Part shown: one piece after another, positions 25,784-35,653 of the stretch
Position numbering within the stretch: position 1 is the first letter of the stretch
How the letters are laid out: each line of letters opens with the position of its first letter
From: Desulfovibrio inopinatus DSM 10711
GTDB taxonomy: Bacteria > Desulfobacterota > Desulfovibrionia > Desulfovibrionales > Desulfovibrionaceae
Assembly: GCF_000429305.1 (NCBI RefSeq)
Contig: NZ_AUBP01000005.1
Coordinates: 62,001 to 126,000, forward strand
Direction of reading: 5' to 3'
DNA length: 64,000 nucleotides
Translations under genes and position numbers: made by a program
Notes under the pieces: generated by a model
Database searches by the model: none
Told to the model about the DNA's origin: nothing
The model's input: the letters and a program-made list of their open reading frames with translations, nothing else

Positions 25784-26599
25784 TTAGGCCCGTTGCGCCA
25801 ATACATTCGATAATTTTTCGAACACTTCAGGCGACAATTCTTCAGGGCGAGAACGACCATGTACTCCAGCGGCAACGAAAATGCTCTCTACTTCACTATC
25901 AAAATCATCACGTAAGATGGATTGCATCTGTTTTCTTCTCTTTCCGAAGCACTGTTTAATAAGTCGAGCCAAGTATGCCCCGTGAAGAGGTAACTCAGTG
26001 AAAGAACGCGGGACAAACGCAACAACAGCTGAATCAACCTTTGGTCGAGGCCGAAAAACCGATGGTGGCACTTTAAACAAGAGTCGTGGAGTTGCGTAAC
26101 TTTGAAGCCACACAGACAGTCCGCCATATTCTTTATTTCCTGGAGTAGCCACAATACGACGCGCCACTTCATACTGAACCATAAACACAGCCAGAGACCA
26201 TTGCCTGGCCCGTGATACAATATCCCACATCAGCGGTGAAGCAACGTTGTATGGAAGATTTCCAACAATCTTCACCGGTGCAAGCCCGGAGAGCTTTTCC
26301 CACTGCATATCGAGAGCATTGGCGCAAATCACATCGACGCGGGCCTTCTCTGCAAAGGTAGACTTGATATGCGGAGCAAGTTCTCGATCCATTTCGATCG
26401 CCACATACCGCCCTGGAGAAGCCGCCATTATGGCTTTGGTCAATGCACCTCGCCCGGGACCGATTTCAACGATGGTTTCTTCGTGAATCGATCCCAGTGC
26501 GCCAACAATCTTGCGAACGATATTATCATCGACAAGAAAATTCTGACCTAAAGACCGTTTGGCCCGAGCAAATGGTGTCTTTTCATGATCAATACCCAT
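25784..26599 (-). CDS. rsmA: 16S rRNA (adenine1518/1519-N6) dimethyltransferase RsmA
   Basis: RsmA (KsgA) dimethylates two adenines at the 3' end of 16S rRNA late in small-subunit assembly. The 271-residue protein has the N-terminal RSLGQNFLVDDNIVRKIV, the SAM-binding loop EIGPGRGALTKAIM near 41, motif IV NLPYNVASPL near 111, and the C-terminal PPSVFRPRPKVDSAVVAFVP. The start lies 6 bases after metY, so the two are probably cotranscribed. Confidence 0.96.
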   Translation of the reverse strand: MGIDHEKTPFARAKRSLGQNFLVDDNIVRKIVGALGSIHEETIVEIGPGRGALTKAIMAASPGRYVAIEMDRELAPHIKSTFAEKARVDVICANALDMQWEKLSGLAPVKIVGNLPYNVASPLMWDIVSRARQWSLAVFMVQYEVARRIVATPGNKEYGGLSVWLQSYATPRLLFKVPPSVFRPRPKVDSAVVAFVPRSFTELPLHGAYLARLIKQCFGKRRKQMQSILRDDFDSEVESIFVAAGVHGRSRPEELSPEVFEKLSNVLAQRA

Positions 26600-26605
26600 C
26601 GATGA

Positions 26606-27919
26606 CTATGCCTGCGCCGCTTGAAGTGCTTGATCGAGATCAGCGAGAATATCGTCAATGTATTCAATTCCCACAGAGATGCGCACAAGATCTTCTGGTA
26701 CACCAGCGGCTGCCAATTCCTCGGGAGTCAACTGCGAATGTGTTGTACTTGCCGGATGAATCACCAACGTTTTGGCATCGAGAATATTGGCCAAATGCGA
26801 ACATAACTTCACGGATTCAATGAATTTAGCCCCGGCAGTAGCGCCACCTTTCACGCCGAATCCGAATACCGCTCCCGGTCCCAAAGGAAAAAACGTCTTC
26901 GCTCGTTCAAAATCCGTATGATCGGGTAACCCGGCGTAGTTCACCCAGCTTACGGCCGGATGCGACGCCAGAAATGCAGCGGTTTTTGCCGCATTTTCAC
27001 AATGGGCCCGAGCCCGAAGGGGCAACGTTTCCAATCCCTGCAAAATGAGAAAACTGTTCATCGGCGACAATGCCGCGCCGATGTCGCGCAAAAGCCCGGT
27101 ACGCACTTTAAGTGCAAACGCCTGACACGAAGCCTCTTCGGCAGAAAGCCCGCAAAAACTTTGGTAAAATGACATGCCATGATACGAGGGGTCCGGTTGC
27201 GTGATCTCAGGATACCGATCGTCCACGCGCCAATCGAACATCCCTTTTTCCAACACGGCTCCCCCAATGCTATTCCCGTGTCCGGCAATGATTTTTGTCA
27301 ATGAGTACACGATAATATCAGCACCATGATCAAATGCATTGAAAATCGGCGGCGGTGATACCGTGGCGTCCACCACAAATGGCACCCCGGCTGCATGAGC
27401 AATCTCGGCAATGCGCGGCATGTCGTGGACATTACATCGCGGATTCCCAATAGACTCCATAAAAACCAGCCGGGTATTCTCATCGATCGCGCGGGCAACA
27501 TTCTCAGGATCGGCGGTATCGACGAACCGCACTTCAATGCCGAAACGTTTGAGGGTGTGCGTGAACAGCGTCACGGTCCCACCATATAAATTTGTTCCGG
27601 ACACAATATTCTGTCCGGCCTGTGTAATGGCGGCAACGGTATAGAAAATAGCCGCCATCCCCGACGCTGTCGCCACACACCCGGCAGCATCGTGCATTGC
27701 CGCAAGGCGTTTTTCCAAAACATCCGTCGTAGGGTTCATGATGCGCGTATAAATGAAGCCGAAATCGCGCAAGCCAAACAAATCGGCAGCATGTTTGGTA
27801 TCGCGAAACGTATAGCTTGTTGTTTGATAAATAGGGACCGCACGGGAATGGGTATCCTGGTCGGGAACGTGCCCGGCATGGAGGGCCAGTGTTTCAATTC
27901 CGGGTTTCTTTTCGGACAT
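26606..27919 (-). CDS. metY: O-acetylhomoserine sulfhydrylase (MetY-type, PLP-dependent)
   Basis: A 437-residue Cys/Met-metabolism PLP enzyme that joins O-acetylhomoserine and sulfide to homocysteine. Features are ETLALHAGHVPDQDTHSRAVPIYQTTSYTF at the start, ATASGMAAIFYTV near 83, VDATVSPPPIFNAFDHGADI and the PLP-lysine segment VYSLTKIIAGHGNSIGG near 206, with the C-terminal LVIHPASTTHSQLTPEE typical of MetY. Length and motifs favour MetY over MetB/MetC. A small hairpin (27946-27964) lies in the leader, but no SAM riboswitch was recognised. The start has AAGGAGAG upstream. Confidence 0.93.
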   Translation of the reverse strand: MSEKKPGIETLALHAGHVPDQDTHSRAVPIYQTTSYTFRDTKHAADLFGLRDFGFIYTRIMNPTTDVLEKRLAAMHDAAGCVATASGMAAIFYTVAAITQAGQNIVSGTNLYGGTVTLFTHTLKRFGIEVRFVDTADPENVARAIDENTRLVFMESIGNPRCNVHDMPRIAEIAHAAGVPFVVDATVSPPPIFNAFDHGADIIVYSLTKIIAGHGNSIGGAVLEKGMFDWRVDDRYPEITQPDPSYHGMSFYQSFCGLSAEEASCQAFALKVRTGLLRDIGAALSPMNSFLILQGLETLPLRARAHCENAAKTAAFLASHPAVSWVNYAGLPDHTDFERAKTFFPLGPGAVFGFGVKGGATAGAKFIESVKLCSHLANILDAKTLVIHPASTTHSQLTPEELAAAGVPEDLVRISVGIEYIDDILADLDQALQAAQA

Positions 27920-27945
27920 GTATTCTCTCCTTCGGCTTCAACATG

Positions 27946-27964
27946 AGCTGCCACAAGGGCAGCT
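27946..27964 (-). promoter_or_regulatory. Small hairpin in the metY leader
   Basis: AGCTGCC (27946-27952) pairs perfectly with GGCAGCT (27958-27964) around a 5-base loop, 26 bases before the metY start. It could affect translation, but the stem is short and no known class is matched. Confidence 0.3.
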
Positions 27965-28097
27965 TTGGGTTTCATCAGGGATCTAGCAGTCTGCCAGAAA
28001 AAAGAAAAGCATCTTGAATCGCACGATGAAACGATGATAACACCATAGACACATTTCTTTCCAGGCAGCATACAATACAGCAACACAAGGAGATAAA

Positions 28098-29759
28098 ATG
28101 GTGTTCGGACTTGGTAAAGACAAATCCGCCCCTAAAAATGACGAAGAATGGTACTTGCCGGAAAAAAGTCGAAAAACGTTACAGGAGACCTTCAAGACTT
28201 TGGCCGGCCCGGTACCGATTTACGTTTTCACCAAAGACGGTCAAAATGATACGTTTAACGATTTCACGCTCAAATTTACCCGTGATATAACGAGGTTATC
28301 CTCCCATATCACCATGGTCCATCGTGACCTTGACCATATAGATGCTCAAAAATATGGCGTGGATCGCTCTCCGACGATTCTTTTTTCCCCGGATCGTTAC
28401 GATATCCGCTTCATCGGAGCGCCATCGGGAGAAGAAGGGCGTTCATTTCTGGAAACCATTCTCTATGTGTCTGCAGCCGATTCGGTGCTATCAGATGCAT
28501 CCCGGGCCAACATGGCCAAACTCGAAGACAAGCGTGTGGTCAAAGTGTTTGTCTCTCCATCGTGTCCTTATTGCCCGGGACAGGCTGTCAATGCTGTCCG
28601 TGCCGCCATTGAACGTCCCGACCTGGTGTCCGCTCATATTATTGAAACAGGTGAGAATCCCGATTTAGCAGAACAATACAATGTGGGCAGTATTCCGCAT
28701 ACCGTTATCAATGACACACTCAACGTCCTTGGCCTAGAACCTGAAGAGCAGTTTATTGAAGAGCTTGTCACATTAACCGCCTCCGAGCATCATCATCACG
28801 ACCATGATGCCCTTGAAGCGGAAGTGGCCGACCTCGTCATTGTCGGAGCCGGGCCGGCTGGGCTCACCGCGGCGATTTATGCCGGCCGAAGCGGGCTCAA
28901 AACAGTCGTCCTTGAACGCAATGCGATTGGTGGGCAAGTGACCATCACACCTGTTGTTGAGAACTATCCGGGGTACAGCAATATTCCCGGTGCGCAACTC
29001 ATGGATATTATTGCCGAACAGGCCAAGCAATATGCCCGAATACTCCAAGGAGAAGAGGTCTTAGAAATAAAATTTGGCAAGTACGTGGAAGTACTGACAA
29101 CTCATCACTACTTTTTCTGTCATGCCGCCATCCTCGCCACCGGAGCCACGTGGAAAAAGCTTGATGTTCCAGGAGAGATCGAGCTCTTCGGCCATGGAGT
29201 CAATTATTGTGCGACCTGTGACGGGTATTTGTACAAAGGCAAATCCGCCGTTGTGGTAGGAGGAGGCAACACGGCTCTGACGGACGCACTTTACCTGCAT
29301 AATATCGGCGTCAATGTGACGATCATTCATCGCCGCGATGCGTTTCGAGCCGAACAGCATTTGCAGGATTCCGTACAGAAAGAAGGTATTCAAACCATCA
29401 CCAATGCGGTTGTTGAAGAGATACTCGGCTCAAAAAAAGTCCGGGCTGTCAAATTACGTGAGACCGTCACCGGTGAAGAACGCGAGTTGGAAACCAATGG
29501 AGTCTTTGTCGCCATTGGTGAAGCATCCAACTCAAAACTGGCCGAAGATCTCGGTTTGGCACTCGAGGATGATGGCAGCATCAAGACCGATGAACGTTTG
29601 CGAACAACCATCCCTCGTCTCTTTGCAGCCGGAGACGTTCGCGGCGGAATTCGTCAAATTGTCACCGCTGTTGGTCAAGGTGCGACGGCCGCAGCCAGCG
29701 CATTTGAAGATATCCAGGAACGCTTGGCCGGGATGGAGAAGAGAAAGATGGACGTATGA
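28098..29759 (+). CDS. AhpF-like thioredoxin reductase with N-terminal double thioredoxin fold
   Basis: A 553-residue FAD/NAD(P)H disulfide reductase. Residues 35-125 form a thioredoxin fold without a CxxC; 145-225 form a second one with CPYC (156-159); 231-236 is a HHHHDH linker; 240-548 is a thioredoxin reductase with FAD loop GAGPAG (250), redox pair CATC (371-374), NAD(P) loop GGGNTA and C-terminal GDVRGG. The layout is that of AhpF, where the N-terminal module passes electrons to a peroxiredoxin, but no ahpC is adjacent. The CPYC is glutaredoxin-like. It likely reduces a thioredoxin-like or peroxidase partner in the cytosol. AAGGAG lies 7 bases before the ATG. Confidence 0.9.
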   Translation: MVFGLGKDKSAPKNDEEWYLPEKSRKTLQETFKTLAGPVPIYVFTKDGQNDTFNDFTLKFTRDITRLSSHITMVHRDLDHIDAQKYGVDRSPTILFSPDRYDIRFIGAPSGEEGRSFLETILYVSAADSVLSDASRANMAKLEDKRVVKVFVSPSCPYCPGQAVNAVRAAIERPDLVSAHIIETGENPDLAEQYNVGSIPHTVINDTLNVLGLEPEEQFIEELVTLTASEHHHHDHDALEAEVADLVIVGAGPAGLTAAIYAGRSGLKTVVLERNAIGGQVTITPVVENYPGYSNIPGAQLMDIIAEQAKQYARILQGEEVLEIKFGKYVEVLTTHHYFFCHAAILATGATWKKLDVPGEIELFGHGVNYCATCDGYLYKGKSAVVVGGGNTALTDALYLHNIGVNVTIIHRRDAFRAEQHLQDSVQKEGIQTITNAVVEEILGSKKVRAVKLRETVTGEERELETNGVFVAIGEASNSKLAEDLGLALEDDGSIKTDERLRTTIPRLFAAGDVRGGIRQIVTAVGQGATAAASAFEDIQERLAGMEKRKMDV

Positions 29760-29791
29760 TTCGCAACGGTCAATAGAATGCAATAGAATAC

Positions 29792-29836
29792 GGGAGAGGT
29801 GGAACGTTTAGCGAATACGCCGCAGACACCTCTCCC
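29792..29836. terminator. Hairpin between convergent trx reductase gene and nuoN
   Basis: GGGAGAGGTG (29792-29801) and CACCTCTCCC (29827-29836) are exact complements around a 25-base loop. A pyrimidine-rich stretch (CTTCTCTTTC) follows on the plus strand, so it probably terminates the reductase gene; the other strand lacks a T run. Confidence 0.6.
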
Positions 29837-29901
29837 CTTCTCTTTCATTAAAATCTGATTTCTGTGGTCTCCTGACTATCACAAACGCAATAGGACATGG
29901 C

Positions 29902-31335
29902 TTACGGCATCCCGATTCCGCTTGCCGCAACCGCATCATACACCGGCGTGGGAATGATCCCCAACAGCAAGAGCGCGCCAAACACCAGGATAATGGCAAG
30001 ACTCCCCGATATGCCGACAACAGGTGGAGTCCAGTTGATCGAGGCTTTCCTCAAGTACAATGCGGCAAGAGCGCGTAAATAGTAGGCAATAGAGACGATA
30101 GCAGCCACGATACCGATGGCGGCCAACCAAAGATGCCCCGCCGACATTGCTGCGCGAAAAACAAAAAGTTTTCCTGTAAATCCTGCCGTCGGGGGTAAGC
30201 CGGCAAGGGAAAGCAGACTCAGTCCAAGGAGTGCTGCACTCCACGGACGAATTTCTCCTTGAGCTCGCACATCGTCCAATTGGTCAGCTTCACTCTCTCG
30301 TGAACTGAGCAACGACAACCCACCAAAAGCCCCAAGATCCATGACGGCCAAGGTCACCGAGTAAAACAAGACCGGGCCGGGACCGGCCTCTCGCACGGAG
30401 AGGACAGCCATAAGCAAATACCCCATGTGTGCAACGGACGAATAGCCCAGCATACGCTTGAGACTGGTCTGACGAAGAGCAGCAAAATTCCCTAGCACCA
30501 TGCTGGCTGCTGCCATAATCCACAATCCCACGGTGAATGCTGGCCAAAATTGCGGACCTAAAGCCATCGCAATTCGTAGCAATGCGGCAACGGCCGACGC
30601 TTTCGCCACAGAAGCCAAAAAACCAGATACGGGAGCCGGTGCCCCCTGGTACACATCGGCCGCCCAAAGATGGAACGGAGCGAGTGCCAGTTTGAACCCA
30701 AAACCGGCCAACACAAAACACAGACCCAACAGCACCGTGTTTGCACCCTCCGGTTGAGCAAGACTTGTTGTTATAGAAAGACTCCCACTGCCTGCATACA
30801 CCAAGGCAATGCCAAACAACAGGCAAGCGCTTGCAGTCGCTCCAAGCACAAAATATTTCAGTGCGGCTTCAGTTCCTGCATCGGAAGAACAATGCATTGG
30901 ATGTGATGCAATAAGGACGTAAAGTGGCAACGACAAGAGTTCCAAACCAAGAAATAAGGAAAGCCACCCACTTCCCCCGGCCAGTAAAAGCGCTCCACAT
31001 AATGCAAACAGCAACATGGCATACGGCTCGTCGCGATCAAACTGCCGTTCCATGGCAAACGGTCCGAAAAAGAACAATGCGACGACCCCAAGCAGACACA
31101 ACACCGGTAAATAAAACGCAGACAGCGCTCCCGTATCAAAAAACGCCGCCAAAGCCGCGTCCGTGGGCGGTGCCGATGGATATGCCGCCAGACAGGCGAT
31201 TCCTGCGGCTATGACCGATGCGACCGCAATGGGGTACAACGCTGTGCGGATCTGATTCCATGCGCCAAGTCCAAGAAGGATAATGGCTCCCAAAACCAAT
31301 ACGAGATGCGGCATATAGAGACTGGCAGAGGACAT
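29902..31335 (-). CDS. nuoN: NADH-quinone oxidoreductase subunit NuoN
   Basis: The antiporter-like subunit N of complex I, 477 residues with about 14 membrane helices; it forms one of the proton half-channels in the membrane arm. Seen are LFLGLELLSLPLYVLIA near residue 127, EAALKYFVLGATASACLLFG near 157 and SLKRMLGYSSVAHMGYLLMA near 293. It is the last gene of the operon, 18 bases after nuoM, with AAGGAG before the ATG. Confidence 0.96.
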   Translation of the reverse strand: MSSASLYMPHLVLVLGAIILLGLGAWNQIRTALYPIAVASVIAAGIACLAAYPSAPPTDAALAAFFDTGALSAFYLPVLCLLGVVALFFFGPFAMERQFDRDEPYAMLLFALCGALLLAGGSGWLSLFLGLELLSLPLYVLIASHPMHCSSDAGTEAALKYFVLGATASACLLFGIALVYAGSGSLSITTSLAQPEGANTVLLGLCFVLAGFGFKLALAPFHLWAADVYQGAPAPVSGFLASVAKASAVAALLRIAMALGPQFWPAFTVGLWIMAAASMVLGNFAALRQTSLKRMLGYSSVAHMGYLLMAVLSVREAGPGPVLFYSVTLAVMDLGAFGGLSLLSSRESEADQLDDVRAQGEIRPWSAALLGLSLLSLAGLPPTAGFTGKLFVFRAAMSAGHLWLAAIGIVAAIVSIAYYLRALAALYLRKASINWTPPVVGISGSLAIILVFGALLLLGIIPTPVYDAVAASGIGMP

Positions 31336-31353
31336 GGCACGCTCCTTGGCAAG

Positions 31354-32811
31354 TTATTTCGGGACAGCAGCGGCCAACGTAAGCAAAGGCCCGTTCACAA
31401 AATCCAGAACAGACGAGGGATGCAGCCCTAACCAAAGCACGGCCAGAGCAAGCGGCGCTAACACCGCGATTTCCCGCGGACACAGATCAACAAATTCGAT
31501 ATCGGGAGACTCGTTCACCGGCCCGTACAATGTCGCGTGAACCATTTTCAGAATATATACCAAGCCAACAACAAGCCCTCCCAGCGCAAGAGAGGTCAGG
31601 ACAGGCCAAGCGGCAAAGGATCCCATCAAAATCATAATTTCGCCTACAAATTGCGACAGTCCCGGTAAACCGGCTGCGGCCATAGCAAAAAAGAGAAAAA
31701 ATGCGCCGAAGATCGGCATCCGCTTCCACATTCCGGCAAACACGGAAAATTCACGGCTGCCAGTGCGTTCCACAAGCATACCGACCATGATAAACAGCCC
31801 CCCGGTTGTCAGCGCATGACTAATCATTTGCAGCACAGCACCGGAGAGCGATAGAAGCGTGTCAGCGGCCAGCCCGAGCATGATCATGCCCATATGAGCG
31901 ACACTCGAATAGGCAACAAGCCGTTTGAGATCAGTTTGCGCCAAAGCGATCCACGACGCATAAAACAATCCGAGGACGCCGATACCAGCAAGCCAAGGCG
32001 CAACCACTCCGGCCGTCTGCGGAAACAACGGTAAAGCCCAGCGAAGAATAGCGTACGCACCGGTTTTGAGGAGGACGCCAGCAAGAAGCAGACTACCGGC
32101 TGTCGGCGCCTGGGTATGTGCATCCGGAAGCCAGGTATGCACGGGAACAAGGGGAGTTTTAACGGCAAACGCCAACAGGAAAGCCGCAAAGAGCCAGTGC
32201 TGAACCGCTGGAGTTGGAGGCATGGCGGTCAGTGCTGTCAGAGACAAATCGGTACGCGTCAACATGAGTTGAATAACGGCAAGCAGCAGTGGCAATCCAC
32301 CGGCGATACTGAACAAGACGAATTTTGTTGCCGCTTGGCGACGCTCCTCGTGACCATATCGACCGATAAGAAAAAACATAGGAACAAGCTGCAGTTCCCA
32401 AAAGAGGTAGAACAAAAACACGTCCTGCGCCAAAAATACGCCTAAAGCCGATGTTAACGACGCCATAAGTAACGCATGAAATCCCGCAACTTGATGCTCA
32501 ATTTCTCGCCACGATGCCAGAATACCAAGACCGCCCAAAAAGACTGTCAGTATTGCCATGACATAGGAAAAACCGTCCATTGCAAGGGTATACCGCACAT
32601 GCAGTGGCGCTATCCATGTGAAATCTTCGCGTAAATGAAGTTCCGAATATCCCGTCATGCCAGGAATGGCGAGCAGTAAGGCCAATTCGGCCAACAGACT
32701 GACGAGACAAAGGATACGAACCTGATTGGGTTGACGCTGCACAGCCAAACCGGCAAGCCCACAGGCAAGCGGCAAAAAGACGATACATGTCAAAAGCGGA
32801 AAGGTATTCAT
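31354..32811 (-). CDS. nuoM: NADH-quinone oxidoreductase subunit NuoM
   Basis: Antiporter-like subunit M, 485 residues from the ATG at 32811 (the frame is open to 32865 but the family begins at NTFPLLTC). Proton-channel signatures are FLFYLFWELQLVPMFFLIG near residue 120 with the essential Glu, LFAAFLLAFAVKTPLVPVHTWLPDAH near 209, and DLKRLVAYSSVAHMGMI near 292. It lies between nuoL and nuoN. Confidence 0.95.
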   Translation of the reverse strand: MNTFPLLTCIVFLPLACGLAGLAVQRQPNQVRILCLVSLLAELALLLAIPGMTGYSELHLREDFTWIAPLHVRYTLAMDGFSYVMAILTVFLGGLGILASWREIEHQVAGFHALLMASLTSALGVFLAQDVFLFYLFWELQLVPMFFLIGRYGHEERRQAATKFVLFSIAGGLPLLLAVIQLMLTRTDLSLTALTAMPPTPAVQHWLFAAFLLAFAVKTPLVPVHTWLPDAHTQAPTAGSLLLAGVLLKTGAYAILRWALPLFPQTAGVVAPWLAGIGVLGLFYASWIALAQTDLKRLVAYSSVAHMGMIMLGLAADTLLSLSGAVLQMISHALTTGGLFIMVGMLVERTGSREFSVFAGMWKRMPIFGAFFLFFAMAAAGLPGLSQFVGEIMILMGSFAAWPVLTSLALGGLVVGLVYILKMVHATLYGPVNESPDIEFVDLCPREIAVLAPLALAVLWLGLHPSSVLDFVNGPLLTLAAAVPK

Positions 32812-32827
32812 GGCATGCTCATTTCGG

Positions 32828-34741
32828 TTACCGTATGCCCACACTGGCCAGCACGAGAAGTACAAACGTCAGCCCCACCAAAAGCCACAACACATATCCG
32901 GTCACCTGTCCCGTGGACAAGCGACGGACCTGACCGGCGCACGCCGAAGCCAAGGCGCCTAACCCGTTTGCCGCTGCATCCACACCATGGACATCGGCTC
33001 CCCTCCAGAGCGCATGGGATGCTCTTACATAAGAACCGGCAATCCACCGCGTATAGAGGCAATCAAGGCCAAACCCGGAAAACGCCCATGCTGGCAAACC
33101 TGGCTGTTCCGTATTCAATGGAATGCGCTGTTTTCGATGTGGCCCGAAGAATGCCCATGCTGTAATCAGCCCCGTCACTGCGAGAATACCGTCAATGACT
33201 TCGACAATGTCATGCGGTTCATGCTCAACCGAAGACGTAAAATGCAGTGCCTTTTCCAGCCAGTGTTCAGGCAATCCCGTGAGGTGGGCAAACGATTCGG
33301 GCAAATTCAAAGCTCCAGCCACCAAGGCGAACAAAGCTAACGGCCACAGGACATGCAGCATTCCCCCTGGGACCGGTTCACTCTTGTGATGCGACGTATA
33401 GGTCGCTTCTCCCGTAAAGGTGACGAAGAACATGCGAAATGTATAAATCGCCGTAAAAAGTGCTCCTATGGAGCCGATAATATAGAGTATAGGCCACAAT
33501 CCGAAATAATCCGTGTCCGGGTGGCCAAATGTGTACATCAATATATGGCCTTTGCTGAAAAATCCGGAAAACGGCGGTAAACCGGACAATGCAACAGCTC
33601 CACACAAGAACGCCCACATGACACCAAGAGCGGCCTTACGAGTACGTTTCCCCATCGTGAAAATATCATGCTCTTCTCCAAGCGCCTGAATGACAATCCC
33701 GGCTGTCATGAACAGCAATGATTTAAAGAAAGCATGACAGAGGAGTTGGAAGAAGCTGCCAGTGGGATCGCCGGCTCCGATGCCGAGAAACATATACCCC
33801 ACTTGACTGATGGTAGACCACGCGAGAACGCGCTTGATGTCGCGTTGAAACAACGCCGCACACGCGGCAAAGAGTGCTGTTCCCGCTCCGACAATGGCAA
33901 TGGCTGCCAGTGCCGCCGGGGAGACGGACAACAGAGGAAAAAGTCGCATAAGGAGATAGACGCCGGCCGTGACCATGGTGGCGGCATGTATCAACGCAGA
34001 AACCGGAGTCGGACCAGCCATGGCATCGGGGAGCCAGACGAGTAACGGCAACTGCGCAGATTTGCCCACAGCAGCCCATAAAAACAATACTCCCAACAAG
34101 GTTGCCATGCCGGTGGAAACCATGGCTGCGTGGCTTGTGATATCCGAGAGTCCAAGACGCCCGAAATGCGTGAACAAAAGGATAATGGCTGCAACAAACG
34201 CGACATCACCAACACGCGTCACTAAAAAGGCTTTTCGACCAGCGATGACCCGATCCACCTCGGTGAACCAGAAACCGATCAACGCGTACGAACAAAAGCC
34301 TACTCCTTCCCAGCCAAGGAAGAGAAACACAATATTGTCGGCCAGCACAATAACCAGCATGAAAAAGACAAAGAGATTGAGTAAACCGAAATATCGTGCC
34401 CATTCAACATCATGCCGCATAAAAAAGACAGAATGAATGTGAATGATGAGCGAGACGAAACACACCATAATTGCCATGATGGCCGACAGAGGATCGAGCA
34501 AAACATTGGCGGCGACATGGAGTCCGGCAGCCTCAAACCAGTTGACGAGATGCACCACTATTTCGGACTGACCAGAGTGAACAAGCATACACCAAGCCGA
34601 CACGGCACAGCCAAGCGAACCGGCAACGGTGGCACAGGCCATAACCTCACCAGCCCGGCGCGGTATCAACCTACCTCCAAGGGCCAAAATTGACGCCCCG
34701 GCAAGCGGTAAGATCAAACAGAGAAGAACATATCCCAACAC
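32828..34741 (-). CDS. nuoL: NADH-quinone oxidoreductase subunit NuoL
   Basis: The largest antiporter-like subunit, 637 residues, GTG start overlapping the end of nuoK. The core has FLGWEGVGFCSYALIGFW near residue 140 and KSAQLPLLVWLPDAMAGPTPVSALIHAA near 224, as in all NuoL. The long C-terminal lateral helix, which spans the other antiporter subunits, follows after about residue 530. With NuoM and NuoN it makes the full three-channel membrane arm. Confidence 0.96.
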   Translation of the reverse strand: MLGYVLLCLILPLAGASILALGGRLIPRRAGEVMACATVAGSLGCAVSAWCMLVHSGQSEIVVHLVNWFEAAGLHVAANVLLDPLSAIMAIMVCFVSLIIHIHSVFFMRHDVEWARYFGLLNLFVFFMLVIVLADNIVFLFLGWEGVGFCSYALIGFWFTEVDRVIAGRKAFLVTRVGDVAFVAAIILLFTHFGRLGLSDITSHAAMVSTGMATLLGVLFLWAAVGKSAQLPLLVWLPDAMAGPTPVSALIHAATMVTAGVYLLMRLFPLLSVSPAALAAIAIVGAGTALFAACAALFQRDIKRVLAWSTISQVGYMFLGIGAGDPTGSFFQLLCHAFFKSLLFMTAGIVIQALGEEHDIFTMGKRTRKAALGVMWAFLCGAVALSGLPPFSGFFSKGHILMYTFGHPDTDYFGLWPILYIIGSIGALFTAIYTFRMFFVTFTGEATYTSHHKSEPVPGGMLHVLWPLALFALVAGALNLPESFAHLTGLPEHWLEKALHFTSSVEHEPHDIVEVIDGILAVTGLITAWAFFGPHRKQRIPLNTEQPGLPAWAFSGFGLDCLYTRWIAGSYVRASHALWRGADVHGVDAAANGLGALASACAGQVRRLSTGQVTGYVLWLLVGLTFVLLVLASVGIR

Positions 34742-34744
34742 GGC

Positions 34745-35050
34745 CTACCCCTTGAGTTCGCTGAAATCGTTTGGGTCCAGGCTGTCTTTGAGCGATCGGG
34801 CGTAGACAACCAAGGCCAACCCCAAGGCGACTTCCGCCGCTGCCACCCCCATGATGAATAACACGAATCCTTGTCCTTCCAGAGACATCCAGCGCAATGA
34901 TGCACCGACAAAAACAATACCGGCCGCATTGAGCATGACTTCAACGCCAAGAAGCACCATGACAAGATTGCGTCGAATGACCACGGCCGCAAGCCCCATG
35001 AAAAACAGCAGACTAGCGAAAAAGATGACATGTTCAAAAGGGACAATCAT
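34745..35050 (-). CDS. nuoK: NADH-quinone oxidoreductase subunit NuoK
   Basis: A 101-residue subunit with three membrane helices, bearing the two conserved membrane glutamates in LLGVEVMLNAAGIVFV and AAAEVALGLALVVY. The frame is open much further upstream, but the ATG at 35050 overlaps the nuoJ stop by four bases and gives the family length. Confidence 0.95.
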   Translation of the reverse strand: MIVPFEHVIFFASLLFFMGLAAVVIRRNLVMVLLGVEVMLNAAGIVFVGASLRWMSLEGQGFVLFIMGVAAAEVALGLALVVYARSLKDSLDPNDFSELKG

Positions 35051-35634
35051 GATGTCTTCTCCTCGTCCGCTCTCGTCGGTGCTGTTTCCACTGTCCCACC
35101 AGACGGTTGTGATGACATCAGGATCGGTCCAAGTGGTCGCCGCCCGATGAAAAAGACACCGGCCAATGCCGCCAAAAGCAACACCGAGACAGCCTCCACA
35201 GCCGGCCACGCCGCCCCCATAAGCCATGCACCGAGCTCACGCGGTTCCGAACGAGCCAATGTCAACAGACGTGAGCCGGACGGTTCAAACGAAAGCAATG
35301 ACACACACGCCATGATTGAAAGAAAAACCAATGCCAATGGAATAAAGAGCCGTTTGATGGAAAAAAGAGGTGCCGTTTTCCCGGAGGAATCTTTCCGCTG
35401 CTGCATGAGCATGATGACAAATAAAAACAGCACCATAATTGCTCCGGCATAGACGATGACTTCAAAGACCGCCAAAAGCGGTGCACCAAGCAGAAAAAAA
35501 ATCAATGCCGTGGCAAAAAGCGCCAAGCTCATCCAAATGACGCCATGCATCAGCACCCGGCGCGTCACCGCCATGCCTGTGGCAAAAAGCGTCGCCGCAG
35601 CAAGCACATAAAACAGTCCCGCATAGAAGGTCAT
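35047..35634 (-). CDS. nuoJ: NADH-quinone oxidoreductase subunit NuoJ
   Basis: Membrane subunit J, 195 residues from the ATG at 35634, which follows GGAG by seven bases; an open frame to 35835 overlaps nuoI and is not used. It has five helices, with LLAVFEVIVYAGAIMVLFLFVIMLM near residue 53 containing the helix that flexes during coupling. The tail after residue 165 is a short Thr/Glu-rich extension. Confidence 0.93.
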   Translation of the reverse strand: MTFYAGLFYVLAAATLFATGMAVTRRVLMHGVIWMSLALFATALIFFLLGAPLLAVFEVIVYAGAIMVLFLFVIMLMQQRKDSSGKTAPLFSIKRLFIPLALVFLSIMACVSLLSFEPSGSRLLTLARSEPRELGAWLMGAAWPAVEAVSVLLLAALAGVFFIGRRPLGPILMSSQPSGGTVETAPTRADEEKTS

Positions 35635-35653
35635 GACGGTCTCCTGTTCGCAT

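Noticed and set aside
27920-28097. SAM riboswitch or leader peptide before metY
   Set aside because: No SAM-I/II core was recognised. A short frame beginning MKPKAALVAA runs without stop into metY in another frame, so it is not a leader peptide.
33969-34436. 155-residue plus-strand open frame inside nuoL
   Set aside because: Thr/Lys/Pro-rich antisense shadow of a membrane protein gene; no start signals.
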